A stretch of DNA of 51,251 nt from Nostoc sp. FACHB-973. GTDB lineage: Bacteria; Cyanobacteriota; Cyanobacteriia; Cyanobacteriales; Nostocaceae. The notes beneath the pieces were generated by a model. The model saw only the letters and a program-made list of their open reading frames with translations. It was not told the origin of the DNA and did no database searches. This document shows, one piece after another, positions 42,982 to 51,251 of this stretch (its first letter is position 1; every line of letters begins with the position of its first letter). The position numbers were made by a program, and so were the translations under genes. The stretch lies in assembly GCF_014698115.1 (NCBI RefSeq), contig NZ_JACJSJ010000057.1, forward strand, positions 1 to 51,251, given 5' to 3'.

Positions 42982-45900
42982 TTAGCTAAGCGTTTCCGAC
43001 AGTCCCATTTTTTTTATTCCCTGCTTGATGGAAGCCTTCAACCGTTCTGCTAAAACCTGGACATGGGGTTGATTCATCATCGTCACATGTGTGCCTGGAA
43101 CTAAGTGGACATCCACTGGTTCCCTAGACAACGCGCTCCACCCCCAGGTTGAATCCTCTAAAAGCTCAGACTGTTGTAACGCAGGATGCTCTTTTTGATA
43201 AAAGTCCCTAGCGCGAAAAAGAGTAATTGCGATCGGATTGACCTGTTGTGGTAGATATTCGTAGAAAGCTTTATCATCAGCCTTGAAAGTTTGGATCAAA
43301 CGCTTCAAATATGTGATGTCGGCATCGAGAGGCAGAACGTCAAGTATTTTAAAGTAATCTAGAACATATTTAAATTGCTCCTCTGGAGCTAAAGATAAAA
43401 GCAGATCGGTATCCATATCCAAATCCTTTGTGAACGTAAGTTGGAAGAGTTTGGCAGTGTTAATCAGCCATTGAACATCATCCATTTCTTCTCGCTTTAG
43501 CTGAACGGTGGGTGCTGTGGTATCAAAAATAGCAACTAGAGCCACCACCTCTCCCTGAAGCAGTAACTGTTGAGCTACTTCAAACGCAACTTTACCGCCA
43601 AAAGAATGTCCGCCCAAAAAATACGGGCCTTCAGGCTGCACAGCTTGTATTGCTTCAAGGTATTGGGCAGCCATATCCTGAACTTGGCTGATTGCCGCTA
43701 ATTCTCCATCCCGACGCTGGCCTTGGAAACTGTAAAACGGCTGATCTGAACCCAGACAACGGGCTAAGTTATAAAGGTAGAACGGATAGCCACCAGCACC
43801 TGGAAGACAGAAGAAAGGTGGGTTGGAACCGGCTGGCTGAATTGCAACCAACGGAGACCAACTATAAGCATTCGTATCTTTTTGTACTACAGATGCTAAG
43901 TCTTCAATTGTTGGATTTTGGAAGAGGATGGCTAAGGGAATATCTTTACCAAACTGCTGTTTAATCTGAGCCATTAAGGAGGGAGCTAGCAGGGAATGAC
44001 CACCGAGGTCAAAAAAGTTATCTTTTACCCCTACATTGTCAACCTTGAGAATTTTTGACCAGATTTGCACCAGTTGCAGTTCTACAGTATTCCGAGGAGA
44101 AACAAATGTGTCCGAACCACTGGGGTTCAAAGGTGCTGGTAAAGCGCGGCGGTCTACTTTGCCACTGGGAGTTAGCGGTAAACACTCGAGGATGACTATT
44201 ACTGAAGGAACCATGTATTCTGGTAACTTCTCTTTGAGGAAGCTACGCACAGCGCTGACTGTGGGTGTCTGCTCTTTTTGTGGAACGATGTAGGCGACTA
44301 GCCGTTTATCGCCTGGACTATCTTCACGTGCGATGACGCAAGATGCTTGCACATCTTCGTGTTGGCTCAGTACGGCTTCAATTTCGCCCAACTCAATGCG
44401 GAAGCCCCGGATTTTCACCTGATTATCGATGCGCCCCAAGTATTCGATGTTGCCATCTGGCAAATAACGCGCTAAGTCCCCAGTCTTATATAATTTTGAC
44501 AAGTGACCTGTGACTTGTGACTTGTCAAACGGGTTAGGGATGAATTTCTCTTGTGTCAATTCTGGACGGTTGAGGTAGCCACGTGCTAAAGCGACACCAC
44601 CAATGTGCAGTTCTCCTGGTACACCCACAGGTACAGGGTTTTGATATTCATCCAAGATGTAGATTTGCGTATTGGCAATGGGACGACCAATGGCAGGAAG
44701 TAGCGGCCAACTCTCCACTGAATCAGTCAAAGTCAAACTGGTGACAACATGGCTCTCCGATGGACCGTAATGATTATGCAGAGTACAGTCAGTTAGCTGA
44801 CTCAACCAGTTGGAAATGGCGGGAGTAATCTGTAACTGTTCCCCAGCAGTAATAATTTCTCTGAGATGACTAGTAACTGATTCACTAGCAACAGCAACTT
44901 CGGCTAGTTGCTGTAAACCAACAAACGGAACAAATAGTCTTTCAACAGCTTGTTGTTGGAGTAAATCTAATAAAGCCAATGGTTCCCGGCGCAATTGCTC
45001 CCCAATCAACACCAATGTGCCTCCACAACACCACGTCGAGAACATTTCTTGAAACGAAACATCAAAGCTCACAGGTGCAAATTGCAGGGTTTTGACTCCA
45101 CCAGGAATTGTCGTATTTTGCACTTGCCACAGTATGAGGTTGCAAAGAGCAGACTGATTCATGGCTACACCCTTAGGTTGACCTGTGGAACCACTTGTGT
45201 AAATCACGTAACCCAAGTTATTTCCAAGGACACCAGAGAGCAGATTGTCTTGACTCAACTGTGAAATGATTTGCCAGCCTGTGTCTAAGCAAACAACATG
45301 CGCCCGATGCTGGGGTAATTTGTCAACCAGATGATTTTGGGTTAGCAGTACTGACACTTGAGCATCTTCTAACATGAAGCTTAAGCGCTCAGTTGGATAC
45401 TCTGGGTCAAGTGGCACATAAGCCCCACCCGCCTTCAGAATCCCAAGTAATCCCACCACCATTTCTATTGAGCGCTCGACACAAATACCCACTAGCACAT
45501 CAGCTGACACTCCCAAGGACTGCAAGTAATGCGCCAATTGGTTAGCCCGACTATTCAATTCACCATAGGTGAGTTGTTGATTTTCATACCGCACTGCCAC
45601 TGCATCCGGGGTACGTTCTACCTGTTCCTCAAATAACTGATGGATACATTTATCTATTGGATAATCGGTTTGAGTATCATTCCACTCAATTAATAACTGC
45701 CGCTCTTCAGACTCTGTGAGCATTGGCAATTGGGAAATTCGCTGTTTGGGATTTTCCACAATTGCCTCCAGTAAGGTGACAAAATGACCCGTCATCCGCT
45801 CAATGGTGGAGGCATCAAACAAATCAGTGTTGTATTCCCATGCTCCCACTAGTCCAGTGGCAGTGTTTTCCATTGTTAAGGTCAGGTCAAACTTTGCTGT

Positions 45901-48900
45901 GGCGCTTTCTATTGGCAGATGGCTTATAGTTAACCCACTCAACTCTACTTGTGACATGGGTGCATTTTGCAGGACAAACATCACCTGGAACAATGGTGTA
46001 TGACTCAGGTCTCGTTCTGGCTGCAATGCCTCTACTAGCATTTCAAAGGGCAAATCTTGATGAGCATAAGCGCCTAGTGCCATTTCCCGAATTTCAGGCA
46101 GTAATTCTTGAAAAGTGCGATCGCCATCAAGATTAGCCCGTAAAACTAATGTGTTGACAAAAAAGCCAATTAGCCCTTCTATTTCGGTGCGATCGCGGTT
46201 GGCAATTGGTGTCCCCACTAAAATGTCTGTTTGTCCTGTGTAGCGGTAAAGTAATGTATCATAAGCTGCCAACAGGGTCATAAATAAGGTGACGCCTTGT
46301 TGCTGACTCAGTTGTGTCAACTTTTGAGTCAGTTCAACAGACAGTGCAAATTCCACATATGCACCATGATAAGTCTGCACAGCAGGTCTTGGTCGGTCTG
46401 TGGGTAGTGCCAAGAATGTCGATGCGTCTCCTAGTTGTTGCTGCCAGTAACTCAATTGTTTTTGCAGTACTTCCCCTTGCAACCAGCCTCGCTGCCAAAT
46501 AGCAAAATCTGCGTACTGAATTGGCAGTGGTGGTAACAAACAAGGCTGACCGATTGAATAAGCATTGTACAGGGCTGTTAACTCTTGGACAAACACACCA
46601 ATTGACCAGCCATCTGAGACAACATGGTGCATACACACTATTAACACGTGTTCTGTTTCAGACAGCACTACTAATGTCGCTCTGATTAATACATCCGACG
46701 CTAAATCAAAAGGTTGAAGTGCTTGTTGTCGTCCCAATTCCTGTAAAGCGATTTCTGAAGAACTTGTAGATAAATCCTTGAAATCAACTACTCTTACTGT
46801 CCAATTCGTTTGTGTTTGAATGACTTGAGTTGCTTTTCCATCGATTGTGATGAAATTAGTCCGTAATGTTTCATGGCGTTGAATAATTTCTTTTAAGCTT
46901 TGTTCTAAAGCTGCAAATGAGAGAGTCCCCACTAGACGCAAAGCCGCAGGGATGTTGTAGAAGGCGCTATTCGGCTCGAACTGGTCTAAAAACCACAAAC
47001 GCTGTTGAGCATAAGACAGTGGTAGTTCTGCGTTCTCAATTCTTGGCAAGATGGGTGGTGCAGAAAGTTCCAAGTCTTGTTGCTGCAACTGTTGAATGTT
47101 TTGGGACAATTGGGCAATTGTTGGTGCTGCAAATAAGCTACGCAATGGTAGTTCTACTTTCAAGCTGGTACGCACGCGGGAAATGAGTTGCGTTGCTAGT
47201 AGTGAGTGTCCTCCCAAGGTAAAGAAGTTATCATGTATGCCTACAACCTCTACTTTCAGGACTTGTGTCCAAATCAGTGCCAGTATTTCTTCGATGGGGG
47301 TGCGTGGGGCGACGTATTTTTCTGATAATTCACTACTTGGCTGTGGTGCTGGTAAGGCGCGGCGGTCTATTTTGCCGTTGGGAGTTAGTGGTAGAGATTC
47401 TAAGATGACTATGAAAGAAGGTACCATGTACTGTGGTAGCTTTTCCTTGAGGAAGCTATGCAGTTCACTAACTTTCGGTGTCTGCTGTGGCTGTGGAACG
47501 ATGTAGGCGACTAGGCGTTTATCCCCTGGATTATCAACGCGTGCAATGACACAACATACTTGCACATGCTCATGTTGGCCCAGGACTGCTTCTATTTCGC
47601 CCAATTCGATACGAAAGCCCCGAATTTTTACCTGGTTGTCGATGCGTCCCAGGTATTCTATGTTGCCATCTGGTAAATAACGTACTAAGTCCCCGGTTTT
47701 GTATAATTTTGACTTTTCACCTTTGACAAGTGACTTGTCAAACGGGTTGGGGATGAATTTTTCTTGTGTTAATTCTGGGCGGTTGAAGTAGCCGCGTGCT
47801 AATCCTGCACCACCGATGTGTAATTCTCCGGGTACACCGATGGGTACTGGTTGCAAGTTTTGGTCGAGGATATAAAGTTGGGTGTTGGCGATCGCACGAC
47901 CGATAGAAATCAAGCTATCCTGGGATTCAAGTTGACATACTGATGACCAAATCGTCGTCTCTGTCGGTCCATAAAGGTTCCACAAAGAAGCACTCCTAGC
48001 AAGCAATTGATTGGCTAAATCCCAAGGTAAAGCTTCACCCCCGCAAAGGACTTTTAGATGGCTAGATTGGTAGTTGGCTTCTAAAAGTAATCTCCAAGTA
48101 GCTGGAGTTGCTTGCATGATTGTTGCCTTAGACTTAACAAGCAAGTCTAATAACTCTCTGCCATCAAGGGTTACGTCACGACGGGCTATAACCAGAGATG
48201 CACCTACAGTTATAGGCAGAAAGATTTCTAAGGCAGCAATATCAAAGGCAATTGTAGTGATCCCAAGGAGTATATCTTCTTTTGTAATTCCTGGGCGCTG
48301 CTGCATTGCAGATAGGAAATTGCTCACAGCGTTATGTGAAATTTGCACACCTTTGGGCTGACCTGTAGAACCGGAAGTATAAATTACATAAGCCAAGCTA
48401 CGAGTTTGTGTAGCAGTGATTAGATTGTCCTGACTGAACTGAGAAATCACTTGCCAATCAGTATCCAAGTTGACAAGCTGACCTTGATGTTCAGGTAGTT
48501 TGTCAATGAGTCCCTGTTGAGCCAGTAGCACTGACAATTGAGCATCTTTTAGTATGAAGCTTAAACGCTCAATTGGATACTCAGGGTCAAGAGGCACATA
48601 AGCCCCACCCGCCTTGAGAATGCCCAACAGTCCCACCACCATTTCTAAAGAACGCTCGACACAAATACCCACCAGCACATCAGCCCCCACACCTAAGGAC
48701 TGCAAGTAATGAGCCAACTGGTTAGCACGAGAGTTCAATTCCCTGTAGGTAAGTTGCTGATTCTCAAACACCACCGCGATTTCATCGGGTGTGCGTTCGA
48801 CCTGCTCCTCAAATAACTGATGGATACATTTATCTATTGGGTAATCCGCTTGAGTATCATTCCACTCAACTAATAACTGGTGTTGCTCAACTTCTGTGAG

Positions 48901-51251
48901 CATTGGCAATTGAGAAATTCGCTCGCTGGGATTAGCCACAATTGCTTCAAGCATTGTCACAAAATGACCCAGCATCCGACTAATCGCCCCAGACTCAAAT
49001 CGACTGGTATCGTAGCTGACCTTCAGCAACAATTGCTCACCAGTGGTAGCTAAAAGCGTCAGAGGATAATTTGTTTGTTCAATAGCCCAAACATTCGAGA
49101 CAGAAAAACTGCTATTACCTTGTAAAGCAGCACTATCCACCGGATAATTCTCAAAGACGACAATGCTCTCAAACAAAGATGTACCTTTAGGAACATCACT
49201 CAGAGCCTGAATCTCTACCAAGGAGCTATGGGAAAATTGCTCAGACTCTACCTGTTGAGTTTGTAAATCCTTCAACAAACTCAGCAGTTGAGTGTTATCA
49301 GAGATTTGCACCCGCACAGGTAGAGTATTAATAAATAATCCCACCATCGACTCCACGCCAACAAGTGCAGGCGGACGACCAGACACAGTTGCACCAAAAA
49401 CCACATCAGCTTCTTGGCTGTAGCGACACAGCAGTAATGCCCAAGTCGCCTGCACCAAATTACTCATCGTCAGTTGATGCTGTCGTACAAAAGACTTGAC
49501 TGCGGCTGTTGCTGACACCGTTAAGTGAATTTGTTGTTCACTATAAGCAGAATGCTGCTGTTGGTTTGACAATGGTTTATCCACAGTCAAGGGAGTGGGT
49601 GCAGTAAAACCTTGAAGTTTTTGTCGCCAAAAATCTGCTGCTAAATCTCGATTTTGTTGCTGTAACCAAGCAATGTAGTTACGGTAGCCCAGAGTTGGTC
49701 TTTTCGGTAAAGCTTCACCATGAGAAATTGCTTGATAAAACTCCAATAGGTCTTGGAAAACCAAAGGTAACGACCAGCCATCAAGTAATAAATGATGAAA
49801 ACTCCAAACAAACTGATAAGTTTTGCCATCCAATTCCAACAAATGTAAGCGCATCAATGGCGCTTGGGAGAGTTGGAAACTAATCAGTCGCTGAGCAGAA
49901 AGAAAAGTCTCTAATTGCTGTTGCTGTTCAATAGCAGATAAGTGTCGCCAGTCTACAGTTTCGACGCTCACCTGAACCTGTCGATAGACAATTTGAATTG
50001 GCTGGCTCAAAGACTCCCAAACAAAACCAGTGCGGAAAATAGAATGCTTTTCTACTACTTGCTGCCAAGCTTTTTCAAAATATTCTACATCCAGGTTCCC
50101 GTTGAAAGTGGAAATCACCTGTTGAAAATATACACCAGAGTCTGGAGCATACAAACTTTCAAACAGCATCCCCTCTTGCATGGGAGATAAGGCGTAAATA
50201 TCCTCAAGATTTTGCCAATTAGTTTTACCCAGTTCCGGTTTGAATGTTAGTCTTCCCAAGACTCCATCGAGTTCCAGTTGGTTAAGTTGGACTAACGGTA
50301 AATCTGTTGGCGTATAACCTGCATTTTCCGGCGATAAACAATGAGTAATTAGCTTCTGCAAAGTTTCAACAAAATAAGCGGCAATATTCTCAATGGTTCT
50401 CTGCTGATGAATATTGCTACTATATATCCAATTTATTTGCAGCCTTTCGTTTGTAATTATGGCATTAACATCTAGTAGACAAGAACGCTGACCTTGTAAA
50501 CTCTGGCTTTGTCCGCTAGACTCACTAGCCAATTGCATCAAAGAAGATGTATTTACAACTTGAGTAAATTGGCCCAGATAATTGAAGCTAATCTCTGCTG
50601 TGGGAATTGTCTGTAGTTTAGCTAGTATTTCTGGATCAACATTTAGATAGCGCAATAAGCCGTAGCCAATACCTTTATTGGGAATTTTTCGTAGTTGTTC
50701 CTTGACAGATTTTAAAGCATTTCCAAGATCATCAAAGTCTATTGCTGAAAGTTTTAAAACTACCGGGAAAATCGTTGTAAACCAACCAATAGTCCGTGAT
50801 AAGTCTACACCATCGATAATATCTTCCCGCCCATGACCTTCTAAGTTGAACAACACGGATTCATTATTAGTCCATCTGCTCAAAACTAACCCTAAGGCAC
50901 TCAACAAGACATCATTAATTTGTGTTTTGTAAGCTTTCGGCACATCTTGCAACAGTGCTTGAGTTTGTACCTCATCTAATGACACTGATACTGTACTAAC
51001 TGATGCCGCAGTGTTTATTCCATCTGCATAGTCTAAAGGTAGAGAAGCAACTGCACACTCAGACGCACTCAACCAATAACTCAGTTCTGATTTCAAGATA
51101 TTTGATTGGGCATATTCTGTTAATCGTTGCGCCCAATTTTTGAAGGATGTGGTTTTGGCTGGTAGTTGAATGGCTTGCCCAAGACTTAGTTGCTCGTATG
51201 CTGTTTGCAAATCTTCTAACAATATCCGCCAGGAAACACCGTCTACTACTA
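42982..51251 (-). CDS. NRPS, C-terminal part: (E)-C-A(Gly)-PCP-C-A(Pro)-PCP-TE; 5' end outside window
   Basis: The frame is open through the right edge (VVDGVSWRILLEDL), inside an epimerase; the TTG at 51222 is an internal leucine, not a start. Visible order: E (GHGRED, NYLGQF), C of the type following a D-residue (SPMQEGML, HHLLLDGW), A with pocket D-I-L-Q-L-G-L-I-W (Gly), PCP (LGGHSLLATQL at about 47210), C (HHVVSDGW), A with pocket D-V-Q-F-I-A-H-V-V (Pro), PCP (LGGHSLLAPSL at about 44000), thioesterase (GGHSFGG at about 43620, His in PGTHVTM). So the peptide ends D-X - Gly - Pro and is released by the TE as an acid or ring. This does not match the anabaenopeptin order, so it belongs to a second pathway. 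The E-C junction contains a COM-like LNQLELDGVLGRL linker in one chain. Repeats also interrupt the loop before A7 in both A domains (44498-44526, 47711-47739). Confidence 0.93.
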   Translation of the reverse strand, partial: VVDGVSWRILLEDLQTAYEQLSLGQAIQLPAKTTSFKNWAQRLTEYAQSNILKSELSYWLSASECAVASLPLDYADGINTAASVSTVSVSLDEVQTQALLQDVPKAYKTQINDVLLSALGLVLSRWTNNESVLFNLEGHGREDIIDGVDLSRTIGWFTTIFPVVLKLSAIDFDDLGNALKSVKEQLRKIPNKGIGYGLLRYLNVDPEILAKLQTIPTAEISFNYLGQFTQVVNTSSLMQLASESSGQSQSLQGQRSCLLDVNAIITNERLQINWIYSSNIHQQRTIENIAAYFVETLQKLITHCLSPENAGYTPTDLPLVQLNQLELDGVLGRLTFKPELGKTNWQNLEDIYALSPMQEGMLFESLYAPDSGVYFQQVISTFNGNLDVEYFEKAWQQVVEKHSIFRTGFVWESLSQPIQIVYRQVQVSVETVDWRHLSAIEQQQQLETFLSAQRLISFQLSQAPLMRLHLLELDGKTYQFVWSFHHLLLDGWSLPLVFQDLLEFYQAISHGEALPKRPTLGYRNYIAWLQQQNRDLAADFWRQKLQGFTAPTPLTVDKPLSNQQQHSAYSEQQIHLTVSATAAVKSFVRQHQLTMSNLVQATWALLLCRYSQEADVVFGATVSGRPPALVGVESMVGLFINTLPVRVQISDNTQLLSLLKDLQTQQVESEQFSHSSLVEIQALSDVPKGTSLFESIVVFENYPVDSAALQGNSSFSVSNVWAIEQTNYPLTLLATTGEQLLLKVSYDTSRFESGAISRMLGHFVTMLEAIVANPSERISQLPMLTEVEQHQLLVEWNDTQADYPIDKCIHQLFEEQVERTPDEIAVVFENQQLTYRELNSRANQLAHYLQSLGVGADVLVGICVERSLEMVVGLLGILKAGGAYVPLDPEYPIERLSFILKDAQLSVLLAQQGLIDKLPEHQGQLVNLDTDWQVISQFSQDNLITATQTRSLAYVIYTSGSTGQPKGVQISHNAVSNFLSAMQQRPGITKEDILLGITTIAFDIAALEIFLPITVGASLVIARRDVTLDGRELLDLLVKSKATIMQATPATWRLLLEANYQSSHLKVLCGGEALPWDLANQLLARSASLWNLYGPTETTIWSSVCQLESQDSLISIGRAIANTQLYILDQNLQPVPIGVPGELHIGGAGLARGYFNRPELTQEKFIPNPFDKSLVKGEKSKLYKTGDLVRYLPDGNIEYLGRIDNQVKIRGFRIELGEIEAVLGQHEHVQVCCVIARVDNPGDKRLVAYIVPQPQQTPKVSELHSFLKEKLPQYMVPSFIVILESLPLTPNGKIDRRALPAPQPSSELSEKYVAPRTPIEEILALIWTQVLKVEVVGIHDNFFTLGGHSLLATQLISRVRTSLKVELPLRSLFAAPTIAQLSQNIQQLQQQDLELSAPPILPRIENAELPLSYAQQRLWFLDQFEPNSAFYNIPAALRLVGTLSFAALEQSLKEIIQRHETLRTNFITIDGKATQVIQTQTNWTVRVVDFKDLSTSSSEIALQELGRQQALQPFDLASDVLIRATLVVLSETEHVLIVCMHHVVSDGWSIGVFVQELTALYNAYSIGQPCLLPPLPIQYADFAIWQRGWLQGEVLQKQLSYWQQQLGDASTFLALPTDRPRPAVQTYHGAYVEFALSVELTQKLTQLSQQQGVTLFMTLLAAYDTLLYRYTGQTDILVGTPIANRDRTEIEGLIGFFVNTLVLRANLDGDRTFQELLPEIREMALGAYAHQDLPFEMLVEALQPERDLSHTPLFQVMFVLQNAPMSQVELSGLTISHLPIESATAKFDLTLTMENTATGLVGAWEYNTDLFDASTIERMTGHFVTLLEAIVENPKQRISQLPMLTESEERQLLIEWNDTQTDYPIDKCIHQLFEEQVERTPDAVAVRYENQQLTYGELNSRANQLAHYLQSLGVSADVLVGICVERSIEMVVGLLGILKAGGAYVPLDPEYPTERLSFMLEDAQVSVLLTQNHLVDKLPQHRAHVVCLDTGWQIISQLSQDNLLSGVLGNNLGYVIYTSGSTGQPKGVAMNQSALCNLILWQVQNTTIPGGVKTLQFAPVSFDVSFQEMFSTWCCGGTLVLIGEQLRREPLALLDLLQQQAVERLFVPFVGLQQLAEVAVASESVTSHLREIITAGEQLQITPAISNWLSQLTDCTLHNHYGPSESHVVTSLTLTDSVESWPLLPAIGRPIANTQIYILDEYQNPVPVGVPGELHIGGVALARGYLNRPELTQEKFIPNPFDKSQVTGHLSKLYKTGDLARYLPDGNIEYLGRIDNQVKIRGFRIELGEIEAVLSQHEDVQASCVIAREDSPGDKRLVAYIVPQKEQTPTVSAVRSFLKEKLPEYMVPSVIVILECLPLTPSGKVDRRALPAPLNPSGSDTFVSPRNTVELQLVQIWSKILKVDNVGVKDNFFDLGGHSLLAPSLMAQIKQQFGKDIPLAILFQNPTIEDLASVVQKDTNAYSWSPLVAIQPAGSNPPFFCLPGAGGYPFYLYNLARCLGSDQPFYSFQGQRRDGELAAISQVQDMAAQYLEAIQAVQPEGPYFLGGHSFGGKVAFEVAQQLLLQGEVVALVAIFDTTAPTVQLKREEMDDVQWLINTAKLFQLTFTKDLDMDTDLLLSLAPEEQFKYVLDYFKILDVLPLDADITYLKRLIQTFKADDKAFYEYLPQQVNPIAITLFRARDFYQKEHPALQQSELLEDSTWGWSALSREPVDVHLVPGTHVTMMNQPHVQVLAERLKASIKQGIKKMGLSETLS
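44498..44526. repeat. GACAAGT...ACTTGTC repeat before A7 of the Pro adenylation domain
   Basis: Inverted arms GACAAGT (44498-44504) and ACTTGTC (44520-44526) with a further GTGACTT inside. In frame it encodes DKSQVTGHLSK between FIPNPF and LYKTGDLA. A relative lies at 47711-47739. Confidence 0.75.
47711..47739. repeat. Related repeat before A7 of the Gly adenylation domain
   Basis: GACTTTTCACCTTTGACAAG then TGACTTGTC: the right half equals the 44498-44526 element. In frame it encodes DKSLVKGEKSK between FIPNPF and LYKTGDLV, the same loop. Confidence 0.7.

Noticed and set aside
51220..51222. TTG start for the right-hand NRPS
   Set aside because: The frame continues to the window edge with the conserved epimerase motif VVDGVSWRIL, so the TTG is an internal leucine.

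Overview
The window looks like a stretch of a filamentous, probably heterocyst-forming cyanobacterial chromosome of the Nostoc/Anabaena type. The clues are many GCGATCGC (HIP1) octamers, heptamer tandem repeats (GGGGAGT, GGGGACT, TTTTGGA families), small palindromic dispersed repeats, a GUN4-domain protein, an RTX protein, and apt/hph genes known from Nostocales. Nearly everything is on the minus strand; only the RTX fragment at the left edge is on the plus strand.

Layout in the direction of transcription (right to left). (1) 42982-51251: the 3' part of a large NRPS gene, (E)-C-A-PCP-C-A-PCP-TE, with pocket codes for Gly then Pro. About 0.55 kb downstream is an ABC exporter (40400-42427). This is the end of one peptide pathway whose beginning lies outside the window. 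(2) 39173-31639: a precursor-supply block with an AvtA-like aminotransferase, a LamG-patatin protein, and hphA, hphB and hphCD (a LeuD-LeuC fusion). These are homologues of leucine-pathway enzymes that build L-homophenylalanine/homotyrosine by chain elongation. A small Gly/Ala-rich membrane protein follows. (3) 30439-4208: a complete anabaenopeptin-type assembly line: aptA (A-PCP-C-A-PCP-E), aptB (C-A-PCP), aptC (C-A-PCP-C-A-NMT-PCP), aptD (C-A-PCP-TE) and exporter aptE. A collapsed aptA-like remnant lies just upstream of aptA, and a Uma2-type nuclease gene sits between aptC and aptD. (4) 4177-2020: a coiled-coil/GUN4 protein and an unidentified small protein. (5) 2-1798: an RTX Ca-binding repeat protein, cut by the window edge.

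Reading the adenylation pockets by eye gives a predicted product of Ile/Val-CO-[D-Lys - Val/Ile - Hph/Hty - N-Me-Asn(-like) - Phe], a ureido-linked ring closed through the lysine side chain. The hph genes feed AptC module 1. The AptC-1 and AptD adenylation domains are near-copies of each other outside the pocket, which suggests that the homophenylalanine pocket and the Phe pocket derive from a shared scaffold.

The most unusual signal is how dispersed and tandem DNA repeats have entered the NRPS genes without breaking the frame. They fall repeatedly at the same three loops of different adenylation domains: the A8-A9 linker where the methyltransferase is also inserted, the loop before the A7 motif, and the loop before the A3 motif. 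Other points are the collapsed alternative starter gene, two near-identical exporters in direct orientation bracketing the apt-hph block, and a 127-bp MITE-like element with an 8-bp target duplication inside a palindrome. All specificity and homology calls are by reading, not by search.
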